A DNA stretch of 64,000 bases, from NCBI RefSeq assembly GCF_031432425.1, contig NZ_JAVKPH010000001.1, positions 1 through 64,000 of the forward strand. The letters run 5' to 3'. Below the pieces are notes generated by a model. The model was given only the letters and a program-made list of their open reading frames with translations. It did not search any database and was not told the DNA's origin. Origin of the DNA: Ruixingdingia sedimenti (GTDB lineage Bacteria; Pseudomonadota; Alphaproteobacteria; Rhodobacterales; Rhodobacteraceae). Shown in pieces: positions 51,441 through 59,698 of this stretch; the stretch's first letter is position 1, and each line of letters begins with the position of its first letter. The translations under genes were made by a program, and so were the position numbers.

Positions 51441-52328
51441 ATGGACGATCTCCGCCGCCTGCGCTATTTCCTCGCCGCCGCCGATGGTGCCAGCATCAAC
51501 AGCACCGCGGAACGCATCAACCTTGCCCAGTCGGCCCTGTCGCGCCAGATCCGCGCGCTGGAATCAGAGGTGGGCACGGCGCTGTTCGAACGCACGACCG
51601 AGGGCTCGACCCTCACCGCCGCGGGCGAACAGTTCCGCCGCGAGGCGCGCGAGATCGTCGAACGCTACGAATCCGCCAAGCTGCGCGCGCGGCGCACCGC
51701 GCAGGGCCATGTCGGCAGCCTGCGCATCGCGCTGAACGAGGTCGCGGCGCACCGGCCGGCGATCATCCAGGCGGTGGCAGGGTTCCGGCGGGCCTACCCG
51801 GATCTCGACCTGCACCTCGACCACGTCTATTCCATCGACCAGACCGAACGCGTCGCGCGCGGGGAACTCGACGTGGGGCTGATGTGCTATCCGCCCACCG
51901 ACGGCACGCTTGCCACGCGGCATCTGTGCCGGGAACGCTTCGTTCTGGTGCTTCCCGCGGATCACCCTCTGGCGGCGCAGGATGTGGTGACGCTCGGCGC
52001 GCTGCGCCACGAACGCTTCATCGTCTTCAACCGCAGCTACAACCGCCGCTACCTTTTCTCCGCCTTCGCCGCCTTCTTTGCCGAGGGCGAGATGCCGAAC
52101 ATCTATCAGGAGGCCGACAGCATCGCCCAGATCATCCAGATGGTGTCGATCGGGCTCGGGGTGGCGATCCTTTATGGCGCAGAGGACATCGCCCCGGGCA
52201 CCGGCGCGGTGGTCCGCCCGGTGACGGGGGTGGAACAGAACGTGGAACTCGCCGCCGTCTGGCGCCGCGACAACCGCACCCCGCAACTGACGGCCTTCAT
52301 CGATACGCTGCAACAGGCGGTGGGGTGA
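51441..52328 (+). CDS. LysR-family regulator, divergent from the P450
   Basis: The protein has 295 residues from MDDLRRLRYFLAAADGASIN. The winged helix is STAERINLAQSALSRQIRAL, and the effector domain follows (GSLRIALNEVAAHRPAIIQA, RGELDVGLMCYPP, IQMVSIGLGVAILYG). It resembles CatM/BenM-like regulators of aromatic catabolism. Its divergent position makes the CYP199A-like gene its likely target, with a benzoate-type inducer as the working guess. Confidence 0.88.
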   Translation: MDDLRRLRYFLAAADGASINSTAERINLAQSALSRQIRALESEVGTALFERTTEGSTLTAAGEQFRREAREIVERYESAKLRARRTAQGHVGSLRIALNEVAAHRPAIIQAVAGFRRAYPDLDLHLDHVYSIDQTERVARGELDVGLMCYPPTDGTLATRHLCRERFVLVLPADHPLAAQDVVTLGALRHERFIVFNRSYNRRYLFSAFAAFFAEGEMPNIYQEADSIAQIIQMVSIGLGVAILYGAEDIAPGTGAVVRPVTGVEQNVELAAVWRRDNRTPQLTAFIDTLQQAVG

Positions 52329-52348
52329 CGGCCCCTCTGCGCCGCCCG

Positions 52349-52975
52349 TCAGGACCGGCGCAGCCCCTGCCAGAGCATCCCGCCGCCAAGACAGGCCAGG
52401 AACACGCCCACCAGAAGGTCGATCTGGCGCTTCAGCGCCTGATACCCGCGCTGCAATGCAGGCGTCGCGAAGGCGACCGCCAGAAAGCCGTGCCAGAGCG
52501 CGGACAGCGCCGTCAGGCCGAGGACGGCGGCCAGATGATAATGCAGCGTCGCCTGCGCCGGCGCGGTCAGCGCGAAGGCACTGCCGAAAAAGGCCAGCGC
52601 CTTCGGGTTGGTGATGCTGGTGACGAAACCCCGCGTCAGGGCCGAATGGCGGAGGGGTGGCAGATGCGGACGTGCGGTCCCCCTGCCCGAACCGCCCCGG
52701 ATCATGCCGATGCCCAGCCAAAGCAGATAGAGCCCCGCCGCAAGCCGAAGCGCGGTATTGGCCCAGACCACCGACGACAACACCGCGCCGAGCCCCAGGG
52801 CGATGCACGAGGCCCAGACGAAGGTGGCCCCCGCCACGCCAAGGCCGACACGGATGCCCTCCCCGCGGCCATGGCGGGCCGAGGTCGAGGCGATCAGCAG
52901 AAAGACCGGCCCCGGGCTGCAACATGCCAAGAGGAATATCCCGCCGAGCGCCAGCAGGCTCTGCATCACCGTCAT
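52349..52975 (-). CDS. LysE/RhtB-family amino-acid exporter
   Basis: The protein has 208 residues and five to six hydrophobic helices. SLLALGGIFLLACCSPGPVF followed by LLIASTSARHGRGEGIRVGL is the LysE-type start with the conserved SPGP, and GFVTSITNPKALAFFGSAFA is the second signature (N-P-K). Family members export amino acids or related metabolites. The start was chosen at MTVMQSLLAL; MQSLL (52966) is the alternative. It is convergent with the LysR gene, 20 bases apart. Confidence 0.9.
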   Translation of the reverse strand: MTVMQSLLALGGIFLLACCSPGPVFLLIASTSARHGRGEGIRVGLGVAGATFVWASCIALGLGAVLSSVVWANTALRLAAGLYLLWLGIGMIRGGSGRGTARPHLPPLRHSALTRGFVTSITNPKALAFFGSAFALTAPAQATLHYHLAAVLGLTALSALWHGFLAVAFATPALQRGYQALKRQIDLLVGVFLACLGGGMLWQGLRRS

Positions 52976-53054
52976 CCCGCGCCTCGCATCCCGTTGCCCG
53001 GGACCCAGTATAGGCCGGGCGGATGGCGGCGGCAAAGGGCGCCTTGGTGTGGCC

Positions 53055-53130
53055 TGGCGGTCCCGGCAGGACTCGAACCTGCAACCATTCGCTTAGAAGG
53101 CGAGTGCTCTATCCATTGAGCTACGGGACC
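53055..53130 (-). tRNA. tRNA-Arg(TCT)
   Basis: On the minus strand, acceptor GGTCCCG pairs with CGGGACC, followed by G and an encoded CCA. The anticodon loop CTTCTAA gives anticodon TCT. The T arm is GGTTCGAGTCC. One C-A mismatch is visible at the base of the anticodon stem (27-43). Confidence 0.95.
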
Positions 53131-53193
53131 GACCGCCGCGTTTTGGGCAAGGGGCGGGCAGAGATCAAGAAGAATGTTGCCGCGGGCGGCGGG

Positions 53194-53676
53194 TCAGTCC
53201 AGCGCGCGGGTCATGAAAACGCTGTGGGGGTCGGGGCCATAGTCGCCGAAGGGCCCGCAGGGGGCGAAACCGGCGGCGGCGTAAAGCGCGCGGGCGGGGA
53301 TGAAGGCGTCCTCGATCCCGGTTTCCAGGCTGATGCGCCGGGCACCATCGGCCCGGGCGGCGGCGATCAAATGCCCCAGCATCCGGCGCGACAGGCCCCT
53401 GCCCCGCGCCTCGGCCACGACATGCATCGACTTGATCTCGTGATGCCCCGGCGCGATGCGCCGGATCGCACCGATGGCCAGCACCTGCCCGCCCGCACGC
53501 AGGGAATAGAAGGCGACATCGGGCCCCGCCAGCGCATCGGCCGGCAGGGCATGGACGCTTTCGGGAGGCGAGGCCGCGCGCATCATCGCCAGATGCCGCG
53601 CCAGAACCGGCGCGACATCGGGGGCCAGCGGGCTGTCACGGCGCAGTTCCGGCGCCTCGTCTTTCCCGTTGCCCAT
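53194..53676 (-). CDS. GNAT-family N-acetyltransferase
   Basis: The protein has 160 residues. IKSMHVVAEARGRGLSRRML is the acetyl-CoA strand-loop (R-G-R-G-L), followed by ISLETGIEDAFIPARALYAA and GFAPCGPFGDYGPDPHSVFM. The last part, with G-x-Y-x-x-D-P-x-S, is typical of putative acetyltransferases of the YafP/PhnO-like group. The acceptor is unknown. It starts 35 bases after the TRAP-binding-protein stop on the same strand. Confidence 0.85.
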   Translation of the reverse strand: MGNGKDEAPELRRDSPLAPDVAPVLARHLAMMRAASPPESVHALPADALAGPDVAFYSLRAGGQVLAIGAIRRIAPGHHEIKSMHVVAEARGRGLSRRMLGHLIAAARADGARRISLETGIEDAFIPARALYAAAGFAPCGPFGDYGPDPHSVFMTRALD

Positions 53677-53710
53677 CGCCGGCCCCCTTTGCCATCGGGA
53701 CGGCCCGGCC

Positions 53711-54745
53711 CTATTCGCCCGCCGCCATATAGGCCTCTAGCACGGCAGTGCCCTGGCGGCCTACAGCGTCGAGCCCGGCGGCCCAGTCCCTGCCCACATT
53801 CTGCAACCGCCCGACGAAGGCCTCCTGTTCGGCCCCTTCGAGATCGACCATCACATAGCCGGGAACCTGGGCGATTTCCGCGCGCAGGTCCTTTTCCGTC
53901 TGGTCGGTCCAGGCGCAATAGGACCGTTCGGCGATGGCCAGCTGTTCCGAGATGAGCTTCTGCTGATCCTCGGTCAGCTTGTTCCAGCGCGCCTCGCTGG
54001 TGGCGACAAGATAGGTGCCGGACCCGAAGTTCACACCGTTCAGCGCGTGCTTGAGGATCGGTTCCAGCTTGTATTGCTTGATGCCGGAATAGGGGAAGAT
54101 GGCGGCGTCGACGGTGCCGCGGGTGGCCGCGTCGTAAAGTTCGGGCGAGGGGATGCGGATCGCCACGCCGTCGAGCGTCTCGATCGTCTTCTGCACCGCC
54201 GGGCCGCTGGCCCAGATCTTGAGGCCCTTCACATCCGCCAGCGTCTCGACCTTGCCGCGCGAGAACAGCAGATAGGGGGCGAGCAGATGGGCGCTGAGCG
54301 CGCGGATGCCCGCGGGCCGGTATTCGAGTTCGTCCAGAAGCCCGCCCGGCTGCGCCAGCGCCCACATCTTGGCCGAACCGTCGCAGGCCGATGACGACAC
54401 CGCCGGCAGTTCCGCCACCGAGGAATGGGGGAACTTCTCGGGGGCGAGCCCGGTGATCACCATCCCCATGTCGACGATGCCGCTGGTGATCAGGCCGGTC
54501 GTGTCCTTGCCGAGCTGCGCGGCGGGATAGAACTCGAACCTGATCTCGCCGTTCGACGCCTTTTCGATGCCCGCGGCGAAGACATCGAACAGGTTCACCT
54601 GGATGTAATGGGTCGCGGGCAGCGTGTGCCCGAACTTCAGGACCACGGGTTCCGCCAGCGCAGGGGCCGCGCCCTGCATTGCGACGAGCGCCGCGAAGGC
54701 AGGGATGCGCGCCCTGCCGATGATCTTCCGTGCCAGACTGGCCAT
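53711..54745 (-). CDS. TRAP-transporter substrate-binding protein, DctP type
   Basis: The protein has 344 residues, with GGAGG nine bases before the ATG. The signal peptide (RIPAFAALVAMQGAAPALAE) is followed by VVLKFGHTLPATHYIQVNLF, YPAAQLGKDTTGLITSGIVD and GLKIWASGPAVQKTIETLDG (the carboxylate-binding Arg region is modified here). It captures a solute, usually an organic acid, for a DctQM membrane pair. No such pair is adjacent; the neighbours are a GNAT gene and a complex I subunit, so this is an orphan binding protein. Confidence 0.88.
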   Translation of the reverse strand: MASLARKIIGRARIPAFAALVAMQGAAPALAEPVVLKFGHTLPATHYIQVNLFDVFAAGIEKASNGEIRFEFYPAAQLGKDTTGLITSGIVDMGMVITGLAPEKFPHSSVAELPAVSSSACDGSAKMWALAQPGGLLDELEYRPAGIRALSAHLLAPYLLFSRGKVETLADVKGLKIWASGPAVQKTIETLDGVAIRIPSPELYDAATRGTVDAAIFPYSGIKQYKLEPILKHALNGVNFGSGTYLVATSEARWNKLTEDQQKLISEQLAIAERSYCAWTDQTEKDLRAEIAQVPGYVMVDLEGAEQEAFVGRLQNVGRDWAAGLDAVGRQGTAVLEAYMAAGE

Positions 54746-54948
54746 TCTCTGCCTCCTCCAAGGAACTGCCCGCCCGCCGTCGCCGGTGCTTCCGGCACCG
54801 GCGGCGGGGCTGCGGCAGATCCATTCGCGAGGCGGGTACGGAATCAACGCGGTCGCATCGCCCCCTCGGGGAAGGCTATGGCCTCCATCGACAATCCCTT
54901 CCCCTCGCCGGTGCGGCACGGCGGCCGCGCGGCGGGCAGTGGGGGGGG

Positions 54949-55260
54949 TCAGTGCGTCCAGGCGCCCTTGCGGTTGGTGGCGAAATTTTCGCCATAGCCG
55001 CCGGGGCGGATGTTGGGGGTGCGCTTGTGGGGTTCGGTCAGCACATAGTCGATGCCCTGCGCGCGGGCGTATTCCTCTGCCGCCTCGCGGGTGGGAAAGC
55101 GCATCCGCACCTGGCGCTGCGTATCGTCCGAAGAGGTCCAGCCCATCAGCGGGTCGATCTCGCGCGGGCTGGCCGGGGCGAATTCCAGAACCCAATGGTG
55201 CGTCTTGGCCATGCCCGACTGCATGGCGTTGCGGGCGGGCTGGTAGATTCGTGCGCGCAT
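54949..55260 (-). CDS. NDUFS4-like accessory subunit of complex I
   Basis: The protein has 103 residues. WVLEFAPASPREIDPLMGWT followed by SSDDTQRQVRMRFPTREAAE is the conserved ETC_C1 NDUFS4 core, and NIRPGGYGENFATNRKGAWT is its hallmark C-terminus. In alphaproteobacteria, as in mitochondria, this subunit sits on the peripheral arm of NADH:ubiquinone oxidoreductase and stabilises it. It is encoded away from the nuo operon. The stretch 54746-54948 shows no gene. Confidence 0.88.
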   Translation of the reverse strand: MRARIYQPARNAMQSGMAKTHHWVLEFAPASPREIDPLMGWTSSDDTQRQVRMRFPTREAAEEYARAQGIDYVLTEPHKRTPNIRPGGYGENFATNRKGAWTH

Positions 55261-55352
55261 CTCGGACTCCGCTGGCTGCCTTGGCCGCTTATCGCCAAAC
55301 CGGGCCCGTGGCGCAAGGGCCGGGATCGCCGCAGCCCCGGCCTGCGGGCGGA

Positions 55353-56099
55353 TCAGCGGATGGCGGCGATGGGCCCCTCTGCCCGGCCGTGGATGAACTG
55401 CTGCACATAGGGATCGCCGTTGGTATCCAGTTCGGCCACCGGCCCGGTCCAGCGGATCACGCCCCCGTGCAGCATCGCCACATGGTCGGCGATCGCGCGG
55501 ACGCTGGTCATGTCATGGGTGATGGTGATCGCGGTCGCGCCCATCTCGGTCACGATTTCCCGGATCAGTTCGTTGATCACCCCGGACATGATCGGGTCGA
55601 GCCCCGTCGTGGGTTCGTCGAAGAAGATGATCTCGGGGTCCGCCGCGATGGCGCGGGCCAGGCCCACGCGCTTCTGCATGCCGCCCGACAGTTCCGAGGG
55701 GTAGAGGTCGGCCACATCCGGCCCCAGACCCACGCGGCCGAGCTTGGCCACCGCGATCTCGCGCGCCTCGGTCTTGGGGCGGCGGGTCTTGCCGCGCATC
55801 AGCCGGAAGGCCACGTTTTCCCACACCCGCAGCGAATCGAACAGCGCCCCGCCCTGGAACAGCATGCCGAAACGTGCAAGGAACGCCTCGCGCTCGGCCT
55901 GCGCCACATCCTCGCCGTCGATGACGATGCGCCCGGCGTCTGGCCGCACCAGCCCGAGGATGCATTTCAGCAGCACCGACTTGCCGGTGCCCGACCCGCC
56001 GATCACCACCATGGACGACCCGCGCGCGACCGACAGGTCCACCCCCGCCAGCACGGTCTTGGCCCCGAAAGCCTTGCGGAGATCCTGAAGCTCGATCAT
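55353..56099 (-). CDS. Mla-type ABC transporter ATP-binding protein
   Basis: The protein has 248 residues. Walker A is VIGGSGTGKSVLLKCILGLV, the signature YPSELSGGMQKRVGLARAIA, Walker B EIIFFDEPTTGLDPIMSGVI and switch ITHDMTSV. FGMLFQGGALFDSLRVWENV is diagnostic for MlaF/Ttg2A-like ATPases, which move phospholipids between the membranes. It is coupled by four bases to the permease gene. No MlaD (MCE), MlaC or MlaB gene follows in this locus. Confidence 0.88.
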   Translation of the reverse strand: MIELQDLRKAFGAKTVLAGVDLSVARGSSMVVIGGSGTGKSVLLKCILGLVRPDAGRIVIDGEDVAQAEREAFLARFGMLFQGGALFDSLRVWENVAFRLMRGKTRRPKTEAREIAVAKLGRVGLGPDVADLYPSELSGGMQKRVGLARAIAADPEIIFFDEPTTGLDPIMSGVINELIREIVTEMGATAITITHDMTSVRAIADHVAMLHGGVIRWTGPVAELDTNGDPYVQQFIHGRAEGPIAAIR

Positions 56100-56878
56100 G
56101 ACGTGAAGAAGAATTCGGTCAGCAGATAGTTCGCGGCGAAGATCAGCACCGATCCCGACACCACCGCCGCCTTGGTCGCCCGCCCCACGCCCTGCGCGCC
56201 GCGGCCGGAATTCATGCCGTGGAAACAGCCCATCAGCGCCACCAGAAACCCGAAGGCCGCGCCCTTCACAAGGCCGGACCCGACGTCCCAGAATTCCAGA
56301 AAGTCGATGGTGTTCTTGATGTAGCCCGCGGAATTGAAGCCGAGCCGCTGAACCCCGACCATCCAGCCGCCCATGATGCCGATCACGTCGCCCACCGCCA
56401 CCAGCACCGGCACGGCAAGCGTGGCGGCCAGCACCCGGGGCACGGCAAGATATTTCACCGGATTGGTGGACAGCGTGACCAGCGCGTCGATCTGTTCGGT
56501 CACCTTCATCGTGCCCAGTTCGGCGGCGATGGAACTGGCGACCCGCGCCGCCACCATCAGCCCGCCCAGCACCGGGCCCAGTTCGCGCACCATGCCGATG
56601 GCGACGATCGAGGGCACCACCGCCTCTGCCGAAAACCGCGCGCCGCCGGAATAGATCTGCAGCGCCAGCGCGCCCCCGGTGAACAGCGCGGTGAGCCCCA
56701 CCACCGGCAGGCTCAGCCAGCCGATGGTGGTCAGCTGGTGCAGGAACTCGCGCAGGTAGAAGGGCGGGCGGAAGAGGTGGCTCACCACCCCCCAGGCGAA
56801 GAGGCTGACCTGGCCCAGCAGCGCCAGCGCCCCCAGCACCCCGCGGCCGAGCGCGGCGAGCGGCGCGGTCAGCGTCAT
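56096..56878 (-). CDS. MlaE-type ABC transporter permease
   Basis: The protein has 260 residues and about five hydrophobic helices. FLHQLTTIGWLSLPVVGLTA and LFTGGALALQIYSGG form the MlaE start. SIVAIGMVRELGPVLGGLMV followed by AARVASSIAAELGTMKVTEQ, then IDALVTLSTNPVKYLAVPRV, is the family signature containing the coupling helix. It works with the downstream ATPase in lipid transport. Four-base overlaps with both alr and the ATPase gene make 55353-57924 a coupled three-gene operon. Confidence 0.9.
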   Translation of the reverse strand: MTLTAPLAALGRGVLGALALLGQVSLFAWGVVSHLFRPPFYLREFLHQLTTIGWLSLPVVGLTALFTGGALALQIYSGGARFSAEAVVPSIVAIGMVRELGPVLGGLMVAARVASSIAAELGTMKVTEQIDALVTLSTNPVKYLAVPRVLAATLAVPVLVAVGDVIGIMGGWMVGVQRLGFNSAGYIKNTIDFLEFWDVGSGLVKGAAFGFLVALMGCFHGMNSGRGAQGVGRATKAAVVSGSVLIFAANYLLTEFFFTS

Positions 56879-57924
56879 GCCCGGCCCCCGGTGTAGCGGC
56901 GCGTGTAGCGGGGGCCGAGGCCGGTCAGCACCTCATAGCCGATCGTGCCCGCGCGGGCGGCCAGATCGTCCACTCCCTGCGACGGGCAGAGGATGTCGAG
57001 CGATGCCGGCGCCTCGTGCAGATGGGTGATGTCGACGGTGATCAGATCCATCGACACCCGCCCCACCAGCGGGCAGGGCGTATCGCCCGACCACAGCCGC
57101 GCGTTGTTCGACAGCGTGCGGTGCAGGCCATCGGCATAACCCGCGGCCACCGTGGCGACGGTCGACGGGATCTCTGCCACCCAGGTGCAGCCGTAGCCCA
57201 CCGATTCGCCCGCCGCGACCTCGCGCGTCTGGATCACCGGCAGGGACAGCCGCGCGACCGGCAGCGCATCGGCGAAGGGCAGCCCGCCGTAAAGGCCGAT
57301 GCCCGGGCGGGTCAGGTCGAAATGGTAATCCGCCCCCAGCAATATCCCCCCCGTGGCCGCCAGCGACCGCGGCACCCCGGTGCCATCGGTCATCGCGTGA
57401 AAGGCCGCCAGCTGCGTCGCGTTCATCGCCGCCCCGGGTTCGTCCGCGCAGGCCAGATGGCTCATCAGCAGCACCGGCCCGGCCTCCAGCACAAGGCCCG
57501 CGACCGCCTCCCACTCGCCCGCCTCCATCCCCAGACGGTTCATGCCGCTGTCGAGCTGGATACCGAAGGCATGGCCGGGCAGCGCCTCCAGATGCCGGGT
57601 GATCTGGTCGAGCGAGTTGAGCATCGGCGTCAGGTCGAGATCGGCGATCATGTCGGTATCGCCCGCCATATGCCCCGACAGGACGGAAATCTGCGGCCCG
57701 GGACCGAGCGCCTGCCGCAGCGCCGCGCCTTCCTCGGCCAGCGCGACGAAGAACCGCCGCGCGCCGGCCTGCGCCAGCGCCCGCGCCACGCGCGGGGCGC
57801 CGAGCCCATAGGCATCGGCCTTGAGCACCGCGGCCGTCTGCGTGGCCGGGCCGGTCAGACGGTCAAGCGCGCGCCAGTTGGCGCAGATCGCGTCGAGGTC
57901 GATGGTAAGGGTCGCAGTAGCCAT
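56875..57924 (-). CDS. alr: Alanine racemase
   Basis: The enzyme has 349 residues and interconverts L- and D-alanine for peptidoglycan. TAAVLKADAYGLGAPRVARA holds the PLP lysine (K35), ESVGYGCTWVAEIPSTVATV the catalytic tyrosine of the opposite subunit, and PCPLVGRVSMDLITVDITHL the C-terminal barrel signature. It is the first gene of the operon with the Mla-type transporter genes, joining cell-wall and envelope-lipid functions. Confidence 0.95.
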   Translation of the reverse strand: MATATLTIDLDAICANWRALDRLTGPATQTAAVLKADAYGLGAPRVARALAQAGARRFFVALAEEGAALRQALGPGPQISVLSGHMAGDTDMIADLDLTPMLNSLDQITRHLEALPGHAFGIQLDSGMNRLGMEAGEWEAVAGLVLEAGPVLLMSHLACADEPGAAMNATQLAAFHAMTDGTGVPRSLAATGGILLGADYHFDLTRPGIGLYGGLPFADALPVARLSLPVIQTREVAAGESVGYGCTWVAEIPSTVATVAAGYADGLHRTLSNNARLWSGDTPCPLVGRVSMDLITVDITHLHEAPASLDILCPSQGVDDLAARAGTIGYEVLTGLGPRYTRRYTGGRA

Positions 57925-58040
57925 GCGGTGGTTTTGACAGGCGGGCGGTGAAGGTCAAGGGGAAAGCGGCGAGATGCCGGCGCGGGGGGCATCGAGCCCC
58001 CCGCACCGGCGCTGCCGCCCGCCCCCGCCCGGCCACAGCG

Positions 58041-58178
58041 CCGATGGCACCCGGGCAGGGGGCATTCTGCCCCCTCTTGGCTTTCGCCAATTCACCCCCT
58101 GAGGATATTTTCGGACAGAAAGTGAAGAAGGGCGCGCCCCTGCACCACTTTCTGTCCTTAAATATCCCCGCCGGAGGC
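58041..58178. repeat. Palindromic ATATTT/ACAGAAA repeat near tRNA-Gly
   Basis: The left cap contains CAGGGGGCATTCTGCCCCCT (58056-58075) and CCAATTCACCCCCTGAGG. The arms are GGATATTTTCGGACAGAAAG (58103-58122) and CACTTTCTGTCCTTAAATAT (58146-58165). The right cap is CCGCCGGAGG. It lies between alr and the divergent tRNA-Gly. The same left cap appears inverted at 59635-59684. No gene is seen in 57925-58272. Confidence 0.75.
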
Positions 58179-58272
58179 TCCCGCACTCTCCACCGAACCG
58201 AACACCGGGCGGGCGCGCGCCCACAGGGGACTTGTCCTGCGCCCGCCCGCAGTGCTATCGGGGGGCGGAGCG

Positions 58273-58346
58273 GCGGGTATGGTGTAGTGGTAGCGCCTCA
58301 GCCTTCCAAGCTGATGGGGCGGGTTCGATTCCCGCTACCCGCTCCA
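58273..58346 (+). tRNA. tRNA-Gly(TCC)
   Basis: Acceptor GCGGGTA pairs with TACCCGC, followed by T and an encoded CCA. The anticodon stem-loop CAGC-CTTCCAA-GCTG gives anticodon TCC. The T arm GGTTCGATTCC is canonical. Confidence 0.97.
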
Positions 58347-58458
58347 GTCCCTTCCTCTGCCGATTGTGCGGATATGCAGGCCCCCCGCGCGGCGATGCAG
58401 GATGGCCATCGCCCCCTTGGCCGCCTACCATCCGCCCGACCGGCAAGAGGAGGCTTCC

Positions 58459-59052
58459 ATGACCGTCAAGCTCGCCATCATCTTCTATTCCACCTACGGC
58501 ACCAACTACCGCATGGCCGAAATCGCCGCAGAGGCGGCCCGCGCCGCGGGGGCAGAGGTCCGCCTGCTGCGCGCGGCCGAAACCGCGCCCGCCGAGGTCG
58601 TGGCGGGCCAGGACGCCTGGAAGGCGCAGGCCGAGAAACAGGCGCCGATCGCCGTCGCCACGCCCGCGGACATGGAATGGGCGGATGCCTATCTGTTCTC
58701 CAGCCCCACCCGCTACGGCCAGGCGGCCTCGCAGATGCGCGCCTTCATCGACACGCTGGGCGGCGTCTGGTCGCAGGGCAAGCTGGCAAACAAGGCGATC
58801 AGCGCCATGTCCTCTGCCCAGAACATGCATGGCGGGCAGGAGGCGACGGTGCTCGGCCTCTATACCAGCTTCATGCACTGGGGGGCGGTGATCGTGGCCC
58901 CGGGTTATACCGACAAGAGCATCTTCGCCGCCGGCGGCAACCCCTATGGCTACACCCATACCCAGGGCAAGGACTTCGGCGAGGCCGAGACCGCCGCGAT
59001 CTCGCATCAGGCGAAGCGGCTGGTGGAAATGGCGGCGAAGCTGAAGGGCTGA
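58459..59052 (+). CDS. wrbA: NAD(P)H:quinone oxidoreductase, WrbA type
   Basis: The protein has 197 residues, with GAGGAGG seven bases before the ATG. The flavodoxin-like fold has the FMN loop FYSTYGTNYRMAEIAAEAA (the usual S-x-Y-G-x-x-x-x-M), YLFSSPTRYGQAASQMRAFI, and SAQNMHGGQEATVLGLYTSF with PGYTDKSIFAAGGNPYGYTH. WrbA reduces quinones by two electrons and limits redox cycling. It is followed by a muconolactone-isomerase-like gene on the same strand. Confidence 0.93.
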   Translation: MTVKLAIIFYSTYGTNYRMAEIAAEAARAAGAEVRLLRAAETAPAEVVAGQDAWKAQAEKQAPIAVATPADMEWADAYLFSSPTRYGQAASQMRAFIDTLGGVWSQGKLANKAISAMSSAQNMHGGQEATVLGLYTSFMHWGAVIVAPGYTDKSIFAAGGNPYGYTHTQGKDFGEAETAAISHQAKRLVEMAAKLKG

Positions 59053-59159
59053 GGCACCGCCCTTGCGGGTGCCGCCCCCCTTGCGGCACCCCTCAGCGGG
59101 TACAGACAACACGCCCCGCCCGCACCACGCTCCCCCCGTCCATGAGACGGGAGGTGCAG

Positions 59160-59495
59160 ATGTTGTTCATGGTGCAGATCGAATTCCAGTTTCCCCACAC
59201 GATGCCGCAGGCCGAACGCGACGACCTGATCCGGCGCGAGACCGAGGCCTCGGTCGCCTTTCTCCGGTCGGGCCGGGAAATCCGCCCCTGGCGCGTGGCG
59301 GGCAAGGCCGCCAGCATCTCGCTGTGGGATTTCGACACGCTGGAGGAGCTGGACGCGGCGCTGAAATCGCTGCCGATCTTCCCCTGGTTCACACGGCTGG
59401 AGATCACGCCGCTGATCGAGCATCCCTCGCTGCGGGCCTACAAGGCGCAATACGGCGCGCCGCCCGACCTGGATGGGCGACGGGCAGAGGGATAG
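59160..59495 (+). CDS. Muconolactone delta-isomerase-like protein
   Basis: The protein has 111 residues. The start was taken at MLFMVQIEFQFPHTMPQAER because GGGAGGTG stands five bases upstream; an ATG at 59142 is possible. ETEASVAFLRSGREIRPWRV, ASISLWDFDTLEELDAALKS and PIFPWFTRLEITPLIEHPS match the CatC family, small ferredoxin-like barrels that isomerise muconolactone in catechol breakdown. No catechol genes are adjacent, so the real substrate may differ. Confidence 0.82.
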   Translation: MLFMVQIEFQFPHTMPQAERDDLIRRETEASVAFLRSGREIRPWRVAGKAASISLWDFDTLEELDAALKSLPIFPWFTRLEITPLIEHPSLRAYKAQYGAPPDLDGRRAEG

Positions 59496-59540
59496 GCCGC
59501 GCCCTCCCTTCGGCCACGGCGCGGGGGAAGGTGTCGGTGG

Positions 59541-59690
59541 CCTCCGGCGGGGATATTTGGGGACAGAAAATGAAGCCGTCGCGCCTTCATCGGACGCGCC
59601 CTTTCTCATTTTCTGTCTGAAAATATCCTCAGGGGGTGAATTGGCGCAGCCAAGAGGGGGCAGAATGCCCCCTGCCCGGCCGGCCACGGG
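59541..59690. repeat. Palindromic ATATTT/ACAGAAA repeat, converging genes
   Basis: The left cap is CCTCCGGCGG. The arms are GGATATTTGGGGACAGAAAA (59550-59569) and CATTTTCTGTCTGAAAATAT (59607-59626). The right cap is the AGGGGGCAGAATGCCCCCT hairpin shared, inverted, with 58056-58075. It lies between the muconolactone-isomerase-like and MBL genes, which converge. Confidence 0.75.
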
Positions 59691-59698
59691 CGCGCCGC

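Noticed and set aside
48953..53119. Very long open frame of 1388 codons on the plus strand
   Set aside because: It runs out of frame through the MFS gene, antisense through the P450 and across LysR and LysE genes that have clear motifs. It stays open because of GC-biased codon use.
13910..59650. Reading all ATATTT/ACAGAAA palindromes as ordinary terminators
   Set aside because: Copies also lie between divergent genes (29239, 45983), where no transcript should end, and they lack T runs.
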